Shown here in pieces: positions 8,261-15,837 of a stretch of 64,000 bases of DNA. The stretch's first letter is position 1, and the number at the start of each line of letters is the position of its first letter. The stretch is from Haloarcula limicola (GTDB lineage Archaea > Halobacteriota > Halobacteria > Halobacteriales > Haloarculaceae): contig NZ_WRXM01000004.1 of the NCBI RefSeq assembly GCF_010119205.1, forward strand, positions 1-64,000, read 5' to 3'. The notes beneath the pieces are model-generated. The model was not told where the DNA came from. It searched no databases and worked only from the letters and a program-made list of their open reading frames with translations. The position numbers and the translations under genes were made by a program.

Positions 8261-9448
8261 ATGTCCTCCGAGTCCACCTCGCTCGCAACCCGCGCGATAA
8301 AGCGGTCGTTCCACGGAGTGAAGTCCGCGTATCAGTCTCTCTCTACCCGCATCAACGCGACGCTCGCCATGGCGAAGATCGAGCTGAAGACCGGGCGTGG
8401 GGTATCGATACCGATGAGCCGACGATTGTGGCTGTGGCGTCGCGGGTTCACCAGTCGATTCGACGGCCTGTTCGACGTCACCGAGGAGAACTACGACCAG
8501 TATCTCTCCGACTATCAGGAGTTCCGGTCCTACGACATCAACGAACCGTGGAAAGACGAGATGGACAACAAACTCACCGCACATCTCCTCATGCTCCCGT
8601 TCGAGGAGCACTTGCCGACGCTGTTCGGGGTTTTAGAAGGGGGCGAGGTTCGACGCCACCCCGCGTACGAAGGCGAGTCAGAGACGCCGGCCCTCGACGA
8701 CGCCGAGACCATCGAGCACTTCGAGCGATACGACGCGCGGACGTACGTCGATACGCTGCTCGAAGAAGAGGAGGCCGTCGTGCTGAAACCGCTGCTGGGG
8801 TCCGGCGGCCTGGGGGTGTACGTGGTCCGAGCCGACGATACCTCGAACGGGTACTCGATCAACGGGTCGACGTACACCGAGGAGCGCTTCGATTCGCTTC
8901 TCGACGATCTGGAGATGTACATGGTCACGGAGTTCTCAGAACAGTCGGCGTTTCTCGACGAGCTCTTTCCCGGCTCGGCGAACACGATCCGCGTCGTGAC
9001 GATGTGGGATTACGAGGCCGACGAACCGTTCATCGCGTGGGCACACCTCCGCGTCGGCACGGAGGAGTCCGCGCCGCTGGATAACCTCAGTCAAGGCGGA
9101 ATTCAGGCGGGGATAGATATCGATACCGGCGAGATGCGCTACGCCGCCAAGATAGGCGATAAATCGCCGCCGATCGGCGTCGACTGGTACGACGAACATC
9201 CGACGACCGGGGCTCGTCTCGCCGGACGCACGGTTCCGAACTGGGAGGCGGTCGCGGACGGAATCACCGAGATGGCCGAAGCGTACCCGCAGTTCCCGTA
9301 CGTCGGCTGGGACGTCCTGCTGACCGACGACGGGTTCGAGATACTGGAACTGAACTCCTCGCCCGGGATGATAAACACCCAGATCGAATCGAAGGTCCTC
9401 GACGAGCCGCGCGTCAGACGGTTCTACGAGCACCACGACGTTCTGTGA
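8261..9448 (+). CDS. ATP-grasp enzyme (sugar-transfer-associated / alpha-L-glutamate ligase-like)
   Basis: A 395-residue protein with an ATP-grasp fold: the nucleotide-binding strand VVLKPLLGSGGLGVYVV (about 171-187), the specificity segment MYMVTEFSEQSAFLDELFPGSANTIRV and the metal-binding strand YVGWDVLLTDDGFEILELNSSPG near the C terminus, whose acidic and Asn residues normally hold Mg. It resembles PF14397-type ATP-grasp proteins often linked to surface polymer synthesis. The substrate is unknown. It is monocistronic, with TATA-like AT-rich DNA at 8205-8240 upstream. Confidence 0.8.
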   Translation: MSSESTSLATRAIKRSFHGVKSAYQSLSTRINATLAMAKIELKTGRGVSIPMSRRLWLWRRGFTSRFDGLFDVTEENYDQYLSDYQEFRSYDINEPWKDEMDNKLTAHLLMLPFEEHLPTLFGVLEGGEVRRHPAYEGESETPALDDAETIEHFERYDARTYVDTLLEEEEAVVLKPLLGSGGLGVYVVRADDTSNGYSINGSTYTEERFDSLLDDLEMYMVTEFSEQSAFLDELFPGSANTIRVVTMWDYEADEPFIAWAHLRVGTEESAPLDNLSQGGIQAGIDIDTGEMRYAAKIGDKSPPIGVDWYDEHPTTGARLAGRTVPNWEAVADGITEMAEAYPQFPYVGWDVLLTDDGFEILELNSSPGMINTQIESKVLDEPRVRRFYEHHDVL

Positions 9449-9507
9449 TCCGCCCGGGGACGAGAGTTAATGTCCCTCGGGACGACTGTCCGGACGAGTG
9501 ATGTCCC

Positions 9508-10371
9508 GTGACTGACTCCGAGTTCGACCTCAGCGCCCCCGAACTGACCGCGACGGACTTTCTCGTCCTCGAAGACCCGTATTTCGCCTCGGAAAACGTG
9601 GCGCTCGTCACCGGCGCGGCCTCCGGAATCGGCCGCGCGACGGCCGTCGCGCTGGCGGCGAACGGACTCACCGTCGTCGGGGCCGACGTCGACGCCGACG
9701 GGCTCGACGAGACCGCCGACGTCGCCGCGAATTGCGACGTTCCCGGAACGTTCCACGGCGTCGAAACGGACCTCACCGACGACGGGGACGTCGAGGCCGT
9801 CGTCGACGCCGCCGCCGAGGAGGGAGACGTCCGCTTCGTCGCCAACATCGCGGGGATGCAACACATCGCGAGCATCCCGGAGTTCCCGATGGAGAAGTAC
9901 GACCTCTTATTGGACGTGATGTTGCGCGCGCCGTTCAAGACGGCACAGGCGGCGATGCCCCACATCCGCGAGACGGACGACGGCGTCGGTGCCATCGCGA
10001 ACATGTCTTCGGTCCACGGCCACTACGCCACGAAGGACAAGCCGGCGTACATCACCGCTAAACACGGCGTGAGGGGGTTGAGCCGTGCCATCGCCGCCGA
10101 AGGAGAGGGGACGTTGCGTGGGTTCTCGATCAGCGTCGGCTACGTGCTCACGCCGCTGATGGTCGACCAGATAGCGGACACCGCCGCCGAGCGCGGCCTC
10201 TCCGAACGGGAGGTCGTCGAGGACGTGATGCTCGGACAGGCCCGGACGAAGGAGATGATGACGCCGGCGGAGGTCGCGAACCTCTTCGTCTTCGGGTTCT
10301 CGAAGCACGCGAAGCATCTCAACGGCGCGGACTTGCTGTTCGACGGGGGCTACACGCACACGTATGAGTGA
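9508..10371 (+). CDS. bdhA: SDR family dehydrogenase, probable 3-hydroxybutyrate dehydrogenase
   Basis: A 287-residue short-chain dehydrogenase. NAD motif VTGAASGIG (34-42), NAG-like motif ANIAG, catalytic Ser168 in NMSSVHG and Y181-x3-K185 in AYITAKHG. The SVHGHYATKDKPAYITAKHG region and length fit 3-hydroxybutyrate dehydrogenases, which oxidise 3-hydroxybutyrate to acetoacetate. The start is GTG at 9508; the ATG 7 nt earlier is out of frame. Its end overlaps the patatin gene by 8 nt. In Haloferax mediterranei a patatin-type PHA depolymerase gene is reported next to bdhA, which supports this assignment; the gene symbol is tentative. Confidence 0.8.
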   Translation: MTDSEFDLSAPELTATDFLVLEDPYFASENVALVTGAASGIGRATAVALAANGLTVVGADVDADGLDETADVAANCDVPGTFHGVETDLTDDGDVEAVVDAAAEEGDVRFVANIAGMQHIASIPEFPMEKYDLLLDVMLRAPFKTAQAAMPHIRETDDGVGAIANMSSVHGHYATKDKPAYITAKHGVRGLSRAIAAEGEGTLRGFSISVGYVLTPLMVDQIADTAAERGLSEREVVEDVMLGQARTKEMMTPAEVANLFVFGFSKHAKHLNGADLLFDGGYTHTYE

Positions 10372-11377
10372 CGAGGCGGAGAGCGGCTCACCGGACCGCT
10401 CCGATGACGCGCCGACGCGAGTCGCTATCGCCTGTCAGGGCGGCGGGAGCCACACGGCCTTCACCGCCGGCGTCCTCCGAGCGCTGCTGGCCGACTGGGA
10501 CGACCGGTTCGACCTCGTCGGTATCAGCGGGACGTCCGGCGGCGCGTTCAACGCGCTCGCGGCGTGGTACGGCCTTCTCACCGACGGCCCGGAACGGGCG
10601 CGGACGCTGCTCGCGTCGCTGTGGGACGAACTGGCCGCGACGGACCCCACCGACCGGGCCGCGAACGACTGGATAACGGGTATCCGCCGGCTGGAGGGGG
10701 CGGGGTTCCCGCTCCCGCACGTGACGCCGTATCAGATTCCCGGCCCCGAGACGGGCAAGGACCGCATTAGAGGGATACTGGAGCGTCACATCGACTTCGG
10801 AGCGGTTCCCGACCTCTGTACCGCCGACGCGCCGGAGCTCGTCGTCGGGACGGTCAACGTCAACGAGGGGTATTTCGAGACGTTCACTAACGAGGAGGTC
10901 ACGGTCGATGCGGTGCTGGCGTCGGCCGCGGTCCCCGACCTCTTCGAGGCCGTCGAGATACACGGCCACCTCCACTGGGACGGCCTGTTCTCGCAGAACC
11001 CGCCGATAAACGACCTGATGCACGTCCCGCCGGCCCGGAAGCCCGAGGAACTGTGGATCGTCCAGATAAATCCACAGACCTTCGAGGGGGAGCCGCGCAG
11101 CGCGGAGGCCATCGCCGACAGGCGGAATCAGCTGTCGGGAAATCTCTCGCTCAACCAGGAGCTTCGCTTCATCGAACGCGTCAACGAGTGGGTCGAGGAC
11201 GGGACCCTCCCCGAAGGCCAGTTCACACACACGGCCGTCCGCCGGATCCAGCTGGGGAAGCAGCTTCGTTCGGCGACCAAGGTCGACCGCAGCCCCCGGT
11301 TCGTCGAGGAGCTACGGCGGTTGGGGCGTAAACGCGCAGAGACGTTCCTCGCTGACCATCCGAGAAGAGAGCCCTGA
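10364..11377 (+). CDS. Patatin-like hydrolase, candidate PHA depolymerase (PhaZh1-like)
   Basis: A 337-residue patatin-fold serine hydrolase: oxyanion loop CQGGGSHTAF (24-33), lipase box GTSGG with nucleophile Ser58, and catalytic Asp206 in the WDGLFSQNP motif. There is no signal peptide, so it acts in the cytosol. Overlap with the bdhA-like gene (10364-10371) shows a two-gene operon; together they could release and oxidise 3-hydroxybutyrate from storage polyester. A plain phospholipase or acyl hydrolase remains possible because the fold does not fix the substrate. No PHA synthase is seen in this window. Confidence 0.82.
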   Translation: MSDEAESGSPDRSDDAPTRVAIACQGGGSHTAFTAGVLRALLADWDDRFDLVGISGTSGGAFNALAAWYGLLTDGPERARTLLASLWDELAATDPTDRAANDWITGIRRLEGAGFPLPHVTPYQIPGPETGKDRIRGILERHIDFGAVPDLCTADAPELVVGTVNVNEGYFETFTNEEVTVDAVLASAAVPDLFEAVEIHGHLHWDGLFSQNPPINDLMHVPPARKPEELWIVQINPQTFEGEPRSAEAIADRRNQLSGNLSLNQELRFIERVNEWVEDGTLPEGQFTHTAVRRIQLGKQLRSATKVDRSPRFVEELRRLGRKRAETFLADHPRREP

Positions 11378-11396
11378 CGAAGCGTCGGCGCGCCCG

Positions 11397-11687
11397 TCAC
11401 TCTCGCGCCTGGACGAACAGGTAGCCGGAGCTATCGACAGTCACCCGCACGTGCTCGTAGGTGAACGACACCTGCACGTCGGTGCCGCGACCCGACCTGG
11501 TGAGTAGCGCGTTCAGCGCGTCCGCTTCGACGTATTCGTTCAGCGGCGGGAGTTCGTTCGCCGCGCGATCCGTCTCCGCCGCGACCGCGTCCGTGATCGC
11601 CGCCGTCGGTTCGTCGCTCGCCCCCCAGGCGCGGCTGCTCGATTCGTCGAAATCGCCGATGTCGATCTCTATCTCGTCGTTTGACAT
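11397..11687 (-). CDS. HalOD1 output domain-like protein
   Basis: A 96-residue acidic protein with the segment ELPPLNEYVEADALNALL and the closing strands VQVSFTYEHVRVTVDSSGYLFVQ, the pattern of the HalOD1 output domain found alone or attached to haloarchaeal response regulators. Its mode of action is unknown. It is transcribed toward the patatin gene, ends 19 bp from it, and has about 210 bp of AT-richer DNA upstream up to the CoA-binding gene. Confidence 0.82.
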   Translation of the reverse strand: MSNDEIEIDIGDFDESSSRAWGASDEPTAAITDAVAAETDRAANELPPLNEYVEADALNALLTRSGRGTDVQVSFTYEHVRVTVDSSGYLFVQARE

Positions 11688-11899
11688 ACTATGGCCTCGT
11701 CACACGTTTGTCGCACCGCGAACTCCGAAACGTCCCGCAGTCCGAGTTGAACCGCCTACTGCTTAGAAGGTTGTGCAGATGTGGCTCCTATATAGGCTCC
11801 AAGTAATCGTAATCGCTCTCCGAGCGGTCTTCAGTTAGTTTCCACTAGGCCGAGCGTCCCGCCGCATCTGTTTTGTCCGCCCGCGGCCTACGCTGGCGT

Positions 11900-12310
11900 A
11901 TGCCCGTCACCGACGACGACGAACTCCGCGAGATATTAGACCTGAACCGCGTCGCTGTCGTGGGGTGTTCCGCCACGCCCGGGAAGGACGCCCACGAGAT
12001 ACCGAAGTACCTCCTCGACCAGGGGTACGACGTGGTCCCGGTCAACCCCTTCGCCGACGAGATATTCGGCCGGGAAGCCTACGATTCGCTCGCGGACGTC
12101 CCCGGCGAGATCGACATCGTGGACGTGTTCCGGCCGAGCGAGGAAGTCGGCGAGATCGTCGACGCTGCGCTGGAACGGGACGACGTGAAGGTGATCTGGC
12201 TCCAACTGAATATCCACGACGACGACGCCGTCGCGCGCGCGGAGCGGGCCGGCCGCCGCGTCGTGCAGGACCGCTGTATGAAGCCGACGCACCAGCAGCT
12301 GAAGGCGTAG
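11900..12310 (+). CDS. CoA-binding domain protein (YccU-like)
   Basis: A 136-residue single-domain Rossmann protein of the CoA_binding_2 family: VAVVGCSATPGKDAHEIPKYL near the start, VVPVNPFADEIFG in the middle and VIWLQLNIHDDDAV with VVQDRCMKPTH at the end. Such proteins bind CoA and are proposed to regulate CoA-linked metabolism or respond to CoAlation. The ATG at 11900 was preferred to one at 11873, which adds an unconserved Arg-rich piece. Confidence 0.9.
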   Translation: MPVTDDDELREILDLNRVAVVGCSATPGKDAHEIPKYLLDQGYDVVPVNPFADEIFGREAYDSLADVPGEIDIVDVFRPSEEVGEIVDAALERDDVKVIWLQLNIHDDDAVARAERAGRRVVQDRCMKPTHQQLKA

Positions 12311-12379
12311 GGGAGCGCATCCCAGCAGTCGTTCCGTCCGACCGGTATCCATAACAGCGTCGCGGAGTCACCACCGGGC

Positions 12380-13840
12380 ATGGTCGAGTGGCTTCCCGAG
12401 AGCTACTGGCTCGTCCGCTTCCTCTTCCAGCGGTCGCTCGCGGTCATCTACCTGCTGGCCTTCCTCGTCGCCGCGACGCAGTTCCGGCCGCTGGCCGGCG
12501 AGAGCGGGCTCCTCCCGATCTCCCAGTACGTCGAGCGGAGCTCGTTCCGCGAGCGGCCGAGCCTGTTCTACTACTATCCGAGCGACCGCGTCATCGGTAT
12601 CGCGGCCTGGAGCGGGGTCGCCCTCTCCGCGGTTGCGCTCGCGGCCGGTCCCTACTGGCTCCCGGCCCCCTACGCCGTCCCCGCGTCGATGGCGCTGTGG
12701 CTCGTCCTCTGGGGGCTGTACCTCTCGTTCGTCAACGCCGGCCAGACGTTCTACGGCTACGGCTGGGAGTCGATGCTGCTCGAGACCGGCTTCCTGGCGG
12801 TGTTCCTCGGGGCCGGACCGAGCGGCCCTCCGGTCGCGGTCGTCTGGCTCATCAAGTGGGTGCTGTTCCGCAACATGTTCGGCGCGGGCCTCATCAAGAT
12901 GCGCGGCGACGACGTCTGGCGGAACCTCACCGCGATGGACTACCACTACGAGACCCAGCCGATCCCCAACCCGCTCAGCTGGTACGTCCATCACCTCCCC
13001 GACCGATTCCACCGCGTCGAGGTACTCGGCAACCACGTCGTCGAACTCGCGGTGCCGTTCCTCTACTTCGCTCCCCAACCGTGGGCCTCGGTCGCGGGCG
13101 CGGCGACGATCGGCTTCCAGGGGTGGCTCATGCTCACCGGGAACTTCTCGTGGCTGAACGCGCTGACGATCGTGCAGGCTATCGCCGCGTTCAGCGACGG
13201 CGTCCTCGCCTCGCTCGCCCCGGTCTCCGCGCCGACCGCTGCCGATCCGCCGCTGTACCTGCAGGTCCTCGCCATCGTACTGGCCGTCGTCGTCCTCGCG
13301 CGCAGCGTCCGCCCGGTCGGGAACATGCTCTCCGAGACGCAGGTGATGAACACCTCCTTCGACCCGCTGTCGCTGGTCAACACCTACGGCGCGTTCGGAT
13401 CGATAACGCGGGACCGCTACGAGCTCGTCGTGCAGGGGACGACCGACGAGACGATAACCGAGGACACGGAGTGGCGGACCTACGAGTTCGAGGGCAAGCC
13501 CACCGACCCGACGCAGCGACCCCGGCAGGTCGCGCCCTACCACCACCGCCTCGACTGGCAGCTGTGGTTCGCCGCGATGCGCCGGTCGCCGCGTCGCAGC
13601 CCGTGGTTCCCCGCCTTCCTAGAGCGGCTTCTCTCGGCCGACGAAGCGACGCTGTCGCTGCTCGCCGAGGACCCCTTCTCGGGGACCACACCCGAGCACG
13701 TCCGCGCGGTGCGCTACCGGTACCGATTCACGACGCCCGAGGAGCGACGGGAGACCGGGGAGTGGTGGTCGCGCGAGCGCGTGGGCGCGTACGTGAATCC
13801 AGTGAGTGCGGACGACCTGCGCCTGCGTTGGGGTCGCTGA
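12380..13840 (+). CDS. Lipase maturation factor (LMF1) family membrane protein
   Basis: A 486-residue polytopic membrane protein. Several hydrophobic helices lie in residues about 10-300, including FLFQRSLAVIYLLAFLVAAT and the conserved FYGYGWESMLLETGFLAVFLG, WLIKWVLFRNMFGAGLIKMRGDDVWRNLTAMDYHYETQPIPNPLSW regions characteristic of LMF1; a soluble C-terminal domain (about 340-486) contains PYHHRLDWQLWFAA. In animals LMF1 is an ER protein needed for lipase folding; the prokaryotic role is unproven. It converges with a DCC thiol-disulfide protein gene 48 bp away, a plausible redox partner. Confidence 0.9.
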   Translation: MVEWLPESYWLVRFLFQRSLAVIYLLAFLVAATQFRPLAGESGLLPISQYVERSSFRERPSLFYYYPSDRVIGIAAWSGVALSAVALAAGPYWLPAPYAVPASMALWLVLWGLYLSFVNAGQTFYGYGWESMLLETGFLAVFLGAGPSGPPVAVVWLIKWVLFRNMFGAGLIKMRGDDVWRNLTAMDYHYETQPIPNPLSWYVHHLPDRFHRVEVLGNHVVELAVPFLYFAPQPWASVAGAATIGFQGWLMLTGNFSWLNALTIVQAIAAFSDGVLASLAPVSAPTAADPPLYLQVLAIVLAVVVLARSVRPVGNMLSETQVMNTSFDPLSLVNTYGAFGSITRDRYELVVQGTTDETITEDTEWRTYEFEGKPTDPTQRPRQVAPYHHRLDWQLWFAAMRRSPRRSPWFPAFLERLLSADEATLSLLAEDPFSGTTPEHVRAVRYRYRFTTPEERRETGEWWSRERVGAYVNPVSADDLRLRWGR

Positions 13841-13888
13841 GCGACCGCGGACCGAGCGGCGCGCGGCGACGGAACCGCGGTCGCGGTC

Positions 13889-14278
13889 TCAACGCTTTCC
13901 GGACCGCTCCCGCCGGGCCGGCGGCGTCTTCGAGAGTATTTTTCCCAGCGTTCCGCGGTTGTCCGCCACCCAGTGGTAGCCTCGTTCGCGGAGGGTCTCG
14001 TACTCGCCGAACTGTCCGAGAAAGTCCGCGACGGGACGGGCCGGCCTCCCCGCCTCCGTCCTGACGAGCGCCGCCTCGATGGAGGCCCCACAGGAGTAGA
14101 CCCGGTCGTCGGTGACCAGATGGGAACACGACTCGTAGTCCTCGGGCAGGCGCGCGCGGAGGTCCTCGTCCAGTTCCGAGAAGCCGACCAGACGCAGGTC
14201 GGACCGTTCGGCGATGAACTCGGCCCACCACGTACAGAAGCCGCAGTCGTCGTCGTAGACGAGCGTCGCGTCGCTCAT
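13889..14278 (-). CDS. DCC1-like thiol-disulfide oxidoreductase
   Basis: A 129-residue DUF393/DCC protein with the defining start LVYDDDCGFCTWW, giving a CxxC redox pair at Cys12 and Cys15, followed by the conserved SHLVTDDRVYSCGASIEAAL and RGYHWVADNRG segments. The start at 14278 places the motif near the N terminus as in the family; a much longer upstream extension in the same frame is Arg/Pro-rich and not conserved. DCC proteins often occur with HTTM or LMF-like membrane proteins, matching its convergent neighbour. Confidence 0.9.
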   Translation of the reverse strand: MSDATLVYDDDCGFCTWWAEFIAERSDLRLVGFSELDEDLRARLPEDYESCSHLVTDDRVYSCGASIEAALVRTEAGRPARPVADFLGQFGEYETLRERGYHWVADNRGTLGKILSKTPPARRERSGKR

Positions 14279-14355
14279 ACTCGGAGAGAGGGACGCCAGC
14301 CTCAAACCACTTCGCCACCGACAGAGCTTTCCGGCCGCTGGCGACAGCCATCGAC

Positions 14356-14532
14356 ATGGAGCGGTTCGTCCGGCTGGTGGTCGCCGGCGGCCTCGCGCTG
14401 GTCGCCGGGCTCTGGATAGCGACGCTCGCGGTCCCGCAGACGCCGGGTTGGGTCGCCGGCGTCGCCCTCGCCGTCGCGGGCGTCGCGGGACTGGCGGCGG
14501 GTATCGGGCGGGAGATCCGGGTCGGAGAGTGA
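14356..14532 (+). CDS. Small two-helix membrane protein
   Basis: A 58-residue protein made almost wholly of two predicted transmembrane helices (about 5-24 and 32-50) joined by a short VPQTPGW turn and ended by a charged tail GREIRVGE. Gene evidence is the good ATG, sensible hydrophobicity pattern and its placement divergent from the DCC gene. No family is recognised. Confidence 0.6.
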   Translation: MERFVRLVVAGGLALVAGLWIATLAVPQTPGWVAGVALAVAGVAGLAAGIGREIRVGE

Positions 14533-14641
14533 ACTGGTCGGCGCGTGAACGGTCCTCGACCGGCGACGCGTCGAATCGCCGCCCGACAACGGCGAGCGCG
14601 GGAAGCCAACCGTTTTCCTCGCGGGCGTTCTTCGCCCCGAC

Positions 14642-14875
14642 ATGAACGCCGACGAAGTCGAGGCCCTCATCGAGTCCGAGATTCCCGACGCCGACGCCAC
14701 CGTGACGACGCCCCGCGACCCCGACGACGACAAGCACTACGCCGTCGAGGTGGTGTCGCCGGCCTTCGAGGGGAAGTCCCTCGTCGACCAGCACCAGCTC
14801 GTCCACGACGCGCTGGGCGAGCACCTCACGCGCGACATCCACGCCATCGAACTGACCACGTCGACGCCCGAGTGA
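14642..14875 (+). CDS. BolA family protein
   Basis: A 77-residue BolA protein: MNADEVEALIESEIPDADATV, the FEGKSLVDQHQLVHDAL helix-turn with the Fe-S ligand-region His, and the IHAIELTTSTP end. BolA proteins form [2Fe-2S]-bridged heterodimers with monothiol CGFS glutaredoxins and help Fe-S trafficking or iron sensing. The next gene, 73 bp on in the same direction, encodes such a glutaredoxin, so partnership is very likely. Confidence 0.93.
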   Translation: MNADEVEALIESEIPDADATVTTPRDPDDDKHYAVEVVSPAFEGKSLVDQHQLVHDALGEHLTRDIHAIELTTSTPE

Positions 14876-14948
14876 GCGGAGTTCGACCGGCGAGCGGACG
14901 GCGGGTCGCGGCGGTAGCCATTTCACTCCCGACCTGTTACGGTCAGTC

Positions 14949-15287
14949 ATGAGCTTCGAACCCGAGGAGCTGTCCCGCGAGGAAGTCCAGACGAAGGTCG
15001 AGGAGACGATCGAGGACAACGACGTCGCCCTGTTCATGAAGGGGACCGCGCTGATGCCCCAGTGTGGCTACTCCCGGAAGGCCGTCGGCCTCATCCAGCA
15101 GTACCGCGACGACGTGGAGACGGTGAACGTCCTCACCGCGACGGAGGCCTACCGCGAGGCCCTCTCGGAGTACAGCGGCCGCGAGACGATCCCCCAGACG
15201 TTCGTCGACGGGGAGTTCGTCGGCGGTAGCGACATCTTAGAACAGCTCGACGAGAACGGCGACCTGCGGGCGACGCTGAACGCGTAG
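14949..15287 (+). CDS. Monothiol glutaredoxin (Grx4/CGFS class)
   Basis: A 112-residue glutaredoxin-fold protein. The family motif appears as MKGTALMPQCGYSRKAV with Cys39 in CGYS, a variant of CGFS; the cis-Pro/GSH segment is ETIPQTFVDGEFVGGSDI. Such proteins hold a glutathione- or thiol-ligated [2Fe-2S] cluster and pair with BolA, encoded just upstream. Haloarchaea use gamma-glutamylcysteine instead of glutathione, so that thiol is the probable ligand (established for the group, not visible here). Confidence 0.94.
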   Translation: MSFEPEELSREEVQTKVEETIEDNDVALFMKGTALMPQCGYSRKAVGLIQQYRDDVETVNVLTATEAYREALSEYSGRETIPQTFVDGEFVGGSDILEQLDENGDLRATLNA

Positions 15288-15454
15288 GCGTCGCCGTCTA
15301 CTCGCACAGCGCGGAGCTGTCGCTGTCCGGTTCGAAAACAGCGGGGACGAAGCGGGCGGTCACGAACGTCGGTCGTTCTGCCAGGAGGACCTCACTCCTC
15401 TTCGGATCGTTCCGCTCCGTTTCGTCGAGAGTCCGCCCCTGAGTCGGACTCTCG

Positions 15455-15628
15455 CTACTCCTCGTCTTTCATCTCGCCGAGGCGGTCGACGAGGTCGCTC
15501 GTCGACGCCTCGGTGTCGAACGACACGCTCCCGTCGTGGTCGTTCTCGTGGACGGCGACGCCGTCGTCCTCGTCGGTGTCCACGTCCTGGTCCTTTTGCT
15601 CGGACTCGTCGTAGCTACCAAAACCCAT
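15455..15628 (-). CDS. DUF5786-like small acidic protein
   Basis: A 57-residue very acidic protein starting MGFGSYDESEQKDQDVDTDED, with a central HENDHDGSVSFDTEAST stretch and a C-terminal helix DLVDRLGEMKDEE. The MGFGSYDESEQ start and the overall pattern match the haloarchaeal DUF5786 family, of unknown function. Convergent with the glutaredoxin gene; upstream lies the aCPSF1 promoter region. Confidence 0.8.
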   Translation of the reverse strand: MGFGSYDESEQKDQDVDTDEDDGVAVHENDHDGSVSFDTEASTSDLVDRLGEMKDEE

Positions 15629-15837
15629 GTGTGACAGTCCGGACGCGAGCCACTAAAAACGGACGATAGGGACGCTCGTGTGCGTTTGGTACCGAATCAC
15701 AGGTCGAAATCGGGTGATTTCGCGGCCGGCGTCTGGAAGCAAAGGTTCTTATCCGTGCTCGCGTATCGATTAGGTAACGACATTCGATAGCCGTTGTTCT
15801 CCGACGGCTGCTGTCTTCAATCGTAATTTCCGCATCC

